Shown here one piece after another: positions 60,083 through 64,000 of a stretch of DNA of 64,000 nt. The stretch comes from Lachnospiraceae bacterium (GTDB taxonomy: Bacteria; Bacillota; Clostridia; Lachnospirales; Lachnospiraceae): contig SVFK01000002.1 in assembly GCA_015056915.1 (NCBI GenBank), positions 62,001-126,000 of the forward strand. The letters run 5' to 3'. The translations under genes were made by a program, and so were the position numbers. Every line of letters begins with the position of its first letter. Within the stretch, counting starts at the first letter, position 1. The notes below the pieces were generated by a model. The model was not told where the DNA came from and ran no database searches. It was given only the letters and a program-made list of their open reading frames with translations.

Positions 60083-60991
60083 ATGCAGCGTGTGAGAAAG
60101 CAGATTGAGCTTCCACCGGATACTTTGGATAAAAAGAGTCGTGGCGTTTCAGTGGCAGTACTGGATACCGGAATTGGAAGACATCCTGATTTGGCAGGGA
60201 AATTAATGTGTTTTCATGATTTTGTTGGTAATAAAAATTTGATGTATGATGACAATGGACATGGAACCCATGTGTGCGGGATTATATGTGCGAATGGTAG
60301 TCTGTCGGCAGGGGAGTATCAAGGGATTGCGCCGCGTACTATGCTGGTGGTAGGAAAGGTGCTCGATGCTAAGGGTGACGGAACCACGGAGGCTATGCTG
60401 GAAGGATTAAGGTGGGTACTTTCCATCCGAGAGAAATATCGGATAAGAATATTAAATATTTCTGTGGGAATCGGCAACTTGAATGACAGCAAAAAGGAAA
60501 AGGCATTGCGAAGGCAGATTGATGAGCTGTGGGATAGCGGAATTGTGGTAATCTGTGCTGCAGGCAATAAGGGTCCCCAAAACGGCTCTGTGTCTTCGGT
60601 GGGAAGAAGTCAAAAGGTAATTACAGTAGGCTGCCATGACGGAGTATATTGCAGGAATAATCCCAAGCGATGTGAAACCTATTCCGGTCGCGGGAATGCG
60701 CTGGATTCCATGCGTAAGCCGGATATTGTTGCACCGGGGACGGATATTATTTCTTGTGACGGCGATTGTTATAAAGCAAATGGAGAATATCAGAATACCT
60801 ATATTGCCAAGAGCGGTACATCCATGGCTACGCCTATTGTGACAGGCGCAATCGCACGGTTGTTGGAAAAGTTTCCTCAGATGACCAATGAGGAGGTGAA
60901 GCAGAAATTGACGTATACTGCCACAGATTTAGGGGAGCCTTGGAATAAACAGGGCTGGGGCATGATAAATGCTCATAGGCTGTTGGAATAA
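60083..60991 (+). CDS. S8 family serine peptidase (subtilase), no evident signal peptide
   Basis: Catalytic motifs VAVLDTGIGRHPDL (D), GHGTHVCGI (H), SGTSMATPIVTGA (S). Confidence 0.9.
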   Translation: MQRVRKQIELPPDTLDKKSRGVSVAVLDTGIGRHPDLAGKLMCFHDFVGNKNLMYDDNGHGTHVCGIICANGSLSAGEYQGIAPRTMLVVGKVLDAKGDGTTEAMLEGLRWVLSIREKYRIRILNISVGIGNLNDSKKEKALRRQIDELWDSGIVVICAAGNKGPQNGSVSSVGRSQKVITVGCHDGVYCRNNPKRCETYSGRGNALDSMRKPDIVAPGTDIISCDGDCYKANGEYQNTYIAKSGTSMATPIVTGAIARLLEKFPQMTNEEVKQKLTYTATDLGEPWNKQGWGMINAHRLLE

Positions 60992-61018
60992 AATGAATAA
61001 GCTTTTTTGCAAAAATGA

Positions 61019-61059
61019 TTGACACGCCTCGTATGATTGTATACAATAATACGAGGCGT
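61019..61059 (+). promoter_or_regulatory. Promoter with 36-nt palindromic operator (candidate GntR site)
   Basis: TTGACA (61019-61024), 17-nt spacer, TACAAT (61042-61047), overlapped by ACGCCTCGTAT-g-ATTGTATACAAT-a-ATACGAGGCGT (61024-61059). Confidence 0.75.
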
Positions 61060-61131
61060 TGCATAATAGATTCACACATAATTCGGGAAGCTGGTTGTTT
61101 CGAGTGTGAAGGGAAGAGAGGGATAAAACGT

Positions 61132-62544
61132 ATGAGAGATAATGATACATTTCAGAATCGTCCGGTTACAATGAACCAAAAGAATAATTTGTTGCAGATA
61201 GAAGAGCATATGTACATATTGGATGATGTGGAAAAGCCGAATGTGTTCCGCAATATGTTTCCTTATTCAGAAATCCCTAAAATACCGTTTAATGACAGAA
61301 TCGTTCCTCACAATATGCCGAAGGAAATCTGGATAACAGATACGACCTTTCGTGATGGACAGCAGTCTCGTGCGCCATATACCACAGAGCAGATTGTAAA
61401 AATTTATGATTATCTGCATGAATTGGGCGGCCCAAACGGCATGATTCGTGCAAGTGAATTCTTCTTATATAGTAAAAAGGATAGAGATGCCGTATACAAA
61501 TGTATGGAAAGAGGCTATAAGTTTCCTGAGGTCACCAGTTGGATTCGTGCAAGCAAGGAAGATTTTAAGCTGGTAAAGGAAATCGGCATGAAGGAAACCG
61601 GTATTCTGGTAAGCTGTTCCGATTATCACATTTTTATGAAGCTGAAGATGACCAGACGTCAGGCAATGGAACATTATCTGAGTGTGATTCGTGATTGTCT
61701 GGAGGAGGGCATCAGCCCAAGATGTCATCTTGAGGATATTACCAGAGCAGATATTTACGGTTATGTAGTACCTTTTTGTCTGGAACTGATGAAACTGATG
61801 AAGGAATATAATATTCCCATTAAAGTACGTGCCTGCGATACCATGGGCTATGGTGTGAATTATCCGGGTGCGGTTATTCCCAGAAGTGTACAGGGTATTA
61901 TCTATGCACTTCATGTACATGCGGGTGTCCCCTGCGAATTGATTGAATGGCATGGACATAATGATTTTTATAAGGCAGTATCCAATTCTACCACAGCATG
62001 GCTTTACGGCTGTGCAGGCATTAATACATCCCTTTTCGGTATTGGTGAGAGAACCGGTAATACCCCTCTTGAAGCAATGGTATTTGAATATGCACAGCTT
62101 AAAGGTGATTTAAACGGTATGGATACCAGAGTTATCACGGAATTGGCGGAATATTATGAGAAGGAAATCGGTTATGAGATTCCTCCCCGTACGCCTTTTG
62201 TGGGTAAGAATTTTAATGTTACCAGAGCGGGTATCCATGCAGACGGACTTTTAAAGAATGAGGAAATCTATAATATTTTTGATACGGAGAAATTCCTGAA
62301 TCGACCTGTGTTATGTGCTATTTCCAATACCTCGGGACTGGCAGGAATTGCACATTGGATTAACACCTATTATAAGCTTAAGAATGAAGCACAGGTGGAT
62401 AAGAATTCTGAGCTTGTAAAGGAAATCAAGAAATGGGTTGACGATGAGTATGCAGGAGGACGTGTGACGGTACTTACAGATGAGGAAATCATTGCGTGCC
62501 TGAATCGTGTGTGCTTGGAGAAAAATATTACACTTGGTGAATAG
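61132..62544 (+). CDS. 2-isopropylmalate/homocitrate synthase-like protein; candidate Re-citrate synthase
   Basis: WITDTTFRDGQQSRAPYTTEQIVKIYDYLHELGG HMGL-like motif, HGHNDFYKAVSNSTTAWLYGCAGINTSLFGIGERTGNTPLE; followed by GntR and isocitrate dehydrogenase genes. Confidence 0.8.
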   Translation: MRDNDTFQNRPVTMNQKNNLLQIEEHMYILDDVEKPNVFRNMFPYSEIPKIPFNDRIVPHNMPKEIWITDTTFRDGQQSRAPYTTEQIVKIYDYLHELGGPNGMIRASEFFLYSKKDRDAVYKCMERGYKFPEVTSWIRASKEDFKLVKEIGMKETGILVSCSDYHIFMKLKMTRRQAMEHYLSVIRDCLEEGISPRCHLEDITRADIYGYVVPFCLELMKLMKEYNIPIKVRACDTMGYGVNYPGAVIPRSVQGIIYALHVHAGVPCELIEWHGHNDFYKAVSNSTTAWLYGCAGINTSLFGIGERTGNTPLEAMVFEYAQLKGDLNGMDTRVITELAEYYEKEIGYEIPPRTPFVGKNFNVTRAGIHADGLLKNEEIYNIFDTEKFLNRPVLCAISNTSGLAGIAHWINTYYKLKNEAQVDKNSELVKEIKKWVDDEYAGGRVTVLTDEEIIACLNRVCLEKNITLGE

Positions 62545-62581
62545 TTGTACGCCCGTAGGTCGGGCAGAATGGAGAGAAGCG

Positions 62582-63283
62582 TTGGGTAATTATGATGTAA
62601 AACAGGAAGTAACTGATAAATACTCCCTGCGCGGAAGAGTGTTCCACAAGCTACGAGATGATATTTTGAGCGGTAAGTATGAGGAGCATGAGGAATTAAA
62701 GGAAGTGGCAATCGGTGAGGAAATGGGCGTCAGCAGGACTCCTGTAAGAGAGGCTTTCCGTCAGCTTGAACTGGAGGGACTTATTCAGATTATTCCTAAT
62801 AAGGGAGCCTATGTCACCGGAATCACAGAGAAGGATGTTAAGGATATTTACATGATTCGCTCTCTGCTGGAGGGGTTATGTGCGCGTTGGGCTACAGAGC
62901 ATATTACCAAGGAGCAGATGGAGGAGATGGAGGAAAATGTGTATCTTGCGCAGTTTCATGCCAGAAAAGGGCATTTGGAGCAGCTGGCAGAGCTGGATAA
63001 TCGTTTTCATGATATTCTGTATGAAGCATGTAACAGCAAAATACTGGAGCATCAATTAAAGGATTTTCATCAATATGTGCTTCGTGTGCGCAAGAAGACC
63101 CTTGCCAATGCCAACAGAGGACCCCAATCCAACAAAGAGCACGAAGAAATCATGGAAGCAATTAAGGCGGGAAATGCAGAGCTTGCAGAAATGCTTGCTA
63201 ACCGTCATATGATTAATGCCTATGAAAATATGGTGCAGAATGGACTGCACGAGGCATATGAACGGAAAGAAAATGCCAAATAG
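62582..63283 (+). CDS. GntR family transcriptional regulator (FCD domain)
   Basis: LRGRVFHKLRDDILSGKYEEHEELKEVAIGEEMGVSRTPVREAFRQLELEGLIQIIPNKGAYV wHTH; C-terminal FCD-like helices. TTG 62582 after GGAGAG preferred over ATG 62507. Confidence 0.88.
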   Translation: MGNYDVKQEVTDKYSLRGRVFHKLRDDILSGKYEEHEELKEVAIGEEMGVSRTPVREAFRQLELEGLIQIIPNKGAYVTGITEKDVKDIYMIRSLLEGLCARWATEHITKEQMEEMEENVYLAQFHARKGHLEQLAELDNRFHDILYEACNSKILEHQLKDFHQYVLRVRKKTLANANRGPQSNKEHEEIMEAIKAGNAELAEMLANRHMINAYENMVQNGLHEAYERKENAK

Positions 63284-63361
63284 ACTGTTATCTCATAAAG
63301 ATATGTGCTAAAATGTAAAAGGTCTATAGAAGGATAGAGAAGCGAAAGGATGTACGCAAAC

Positions 63362-64000
63362 ATGGAAAAGATTAGAATGACGACCCCGTTAGTAGAGATG
63401 GACGGAGATGAAATGACCAGAATACTGTGGCAGATGATTAAGGATGAACTGTTACTGCCATACATAGATTTGAAGACAGAATACTATGATCTGGGTCTTG
63501 AGTATCGTAATGCAACCAACGATCAGGTGACAGTGGATTCTGCCAATGCAACGTTAAAGTATGGTGTTGCCGTAAAATGTGCAACCATTACTCCCAATGC
63601 AGCCAGAATGACTGAGTATGACTTAAAAGAAATGTGGAAGAGTCCGAACGGAACCATTCGTGCCATTTTGGACGGAACCGTGTTCCGCGCACCGATTCTG
63701 GTAAAGGGAATTGTACCTTATGTAAAGAATTGGATGAAGCCTATCACCATTGCCCGTCATGCTTACGGTGATGTTTATAAAAATACGGAAATCAAAGTGC
63801 CCGGTGCCGGAAAGGCAGAGCTGGTATACACAGCAGAAGACGGTACAGAGGTAAGAGAGGTTATTCATAACTTCAAGGGTGCCGGTATCTTACAGGGTAT
63901 TCATAATACAGAGGAATCCATCAGCAGTTTTGCAAGAGCATGCTTTGCGTATGCAGTAGATACCAAGCAGGATTTGTGGTTCTCTACGAAGGATACCATC
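63362..64000 (+). CDS. icd: NADP-dependent isocitrate dehydrogenase (truncated by window end)
   Basis: Open frame to the window end: [75 protein letters not shown]; the start could instead be ATG 63350. Confidence 0.93.
   Translation, partial: MEKIRMTTPLVEMDGDEMTRILWQMIKDELLLPYIDLKTEYYDLGLEYRNATNDQVTVDSANATLKYGVAVKCATITPNAARMTEYDLKEMWKSPNGTIRAILDGTVFRAPILVKGIVPYVKNWMKPITIARHAYGDVYKNTEIKVPGAGKAELVYTAEDGTEVREVIHNFKGAGILQGIHNTEESISSFARACFAYAVDTKQDLWFSTKDTI

Noticed and set aside
1-64000. Prophage, integrative element, toxin-antitoxin or anti-phage defence island
   Set aside because: No integrase, transposase, phage structural, restriction-modification or recognised defence genes; gene content is mostly core metabolism.

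Overview
This 64 kb window looks like ordinary chromosome from a Clostridia/Lachnospiraceae-type Firmicute. It is mostly housekeeping and energy-metabolism genes, nearly all on the + strand. Main blocks, in order: scpA-scpB and a D-Ala-D-Ala carboxypeptidase; a biotin-dependent Na+-pumping decarboxylase/transcarboxylase cluster (3.0-8.4 kb) followed by a very long near-perfect hairpin; TetR and RpiR regulators; cmk-ispH-S1; cheR; a complete rnfCDGEAB operon (16.5-21.5 kb); a GH25 lysozyme; an AP2/HNH-like protein; SleB hydrolase; thrC; deoC; an Xaa-Pro peptidase; pckA with a structured leader; a 6S RNA gene; spoIID; pheST and leuS, each behind a T-box; lysA, queA, tyrA and an EF-G-like GTPase. 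The more accessory part is 48.9-61 kb: a zinc-ribbon/TPR protein, two uncharacterised small proteins, a Cys/Asn/Gly-rich small protein, a class B sortase next to a 1562-aa BspA-like LRR protein ending in TPKTG, a second LRR protein, and an S8 protease. The window ends with a LeuA/homocitrate-synthase-like gene, a GntR/FCD regulator and a truncated NADP-isocitrate dehydrogenase; these are consistent with a Re-citrate synthase/2-oxoglutarate operon with a large palindromic operator in its promoter. I saw no CRISPR array, prophage, transposase, rRNA or tRNA. All calls come from reading the sequence and from recalled family knowledge; no searches were run.
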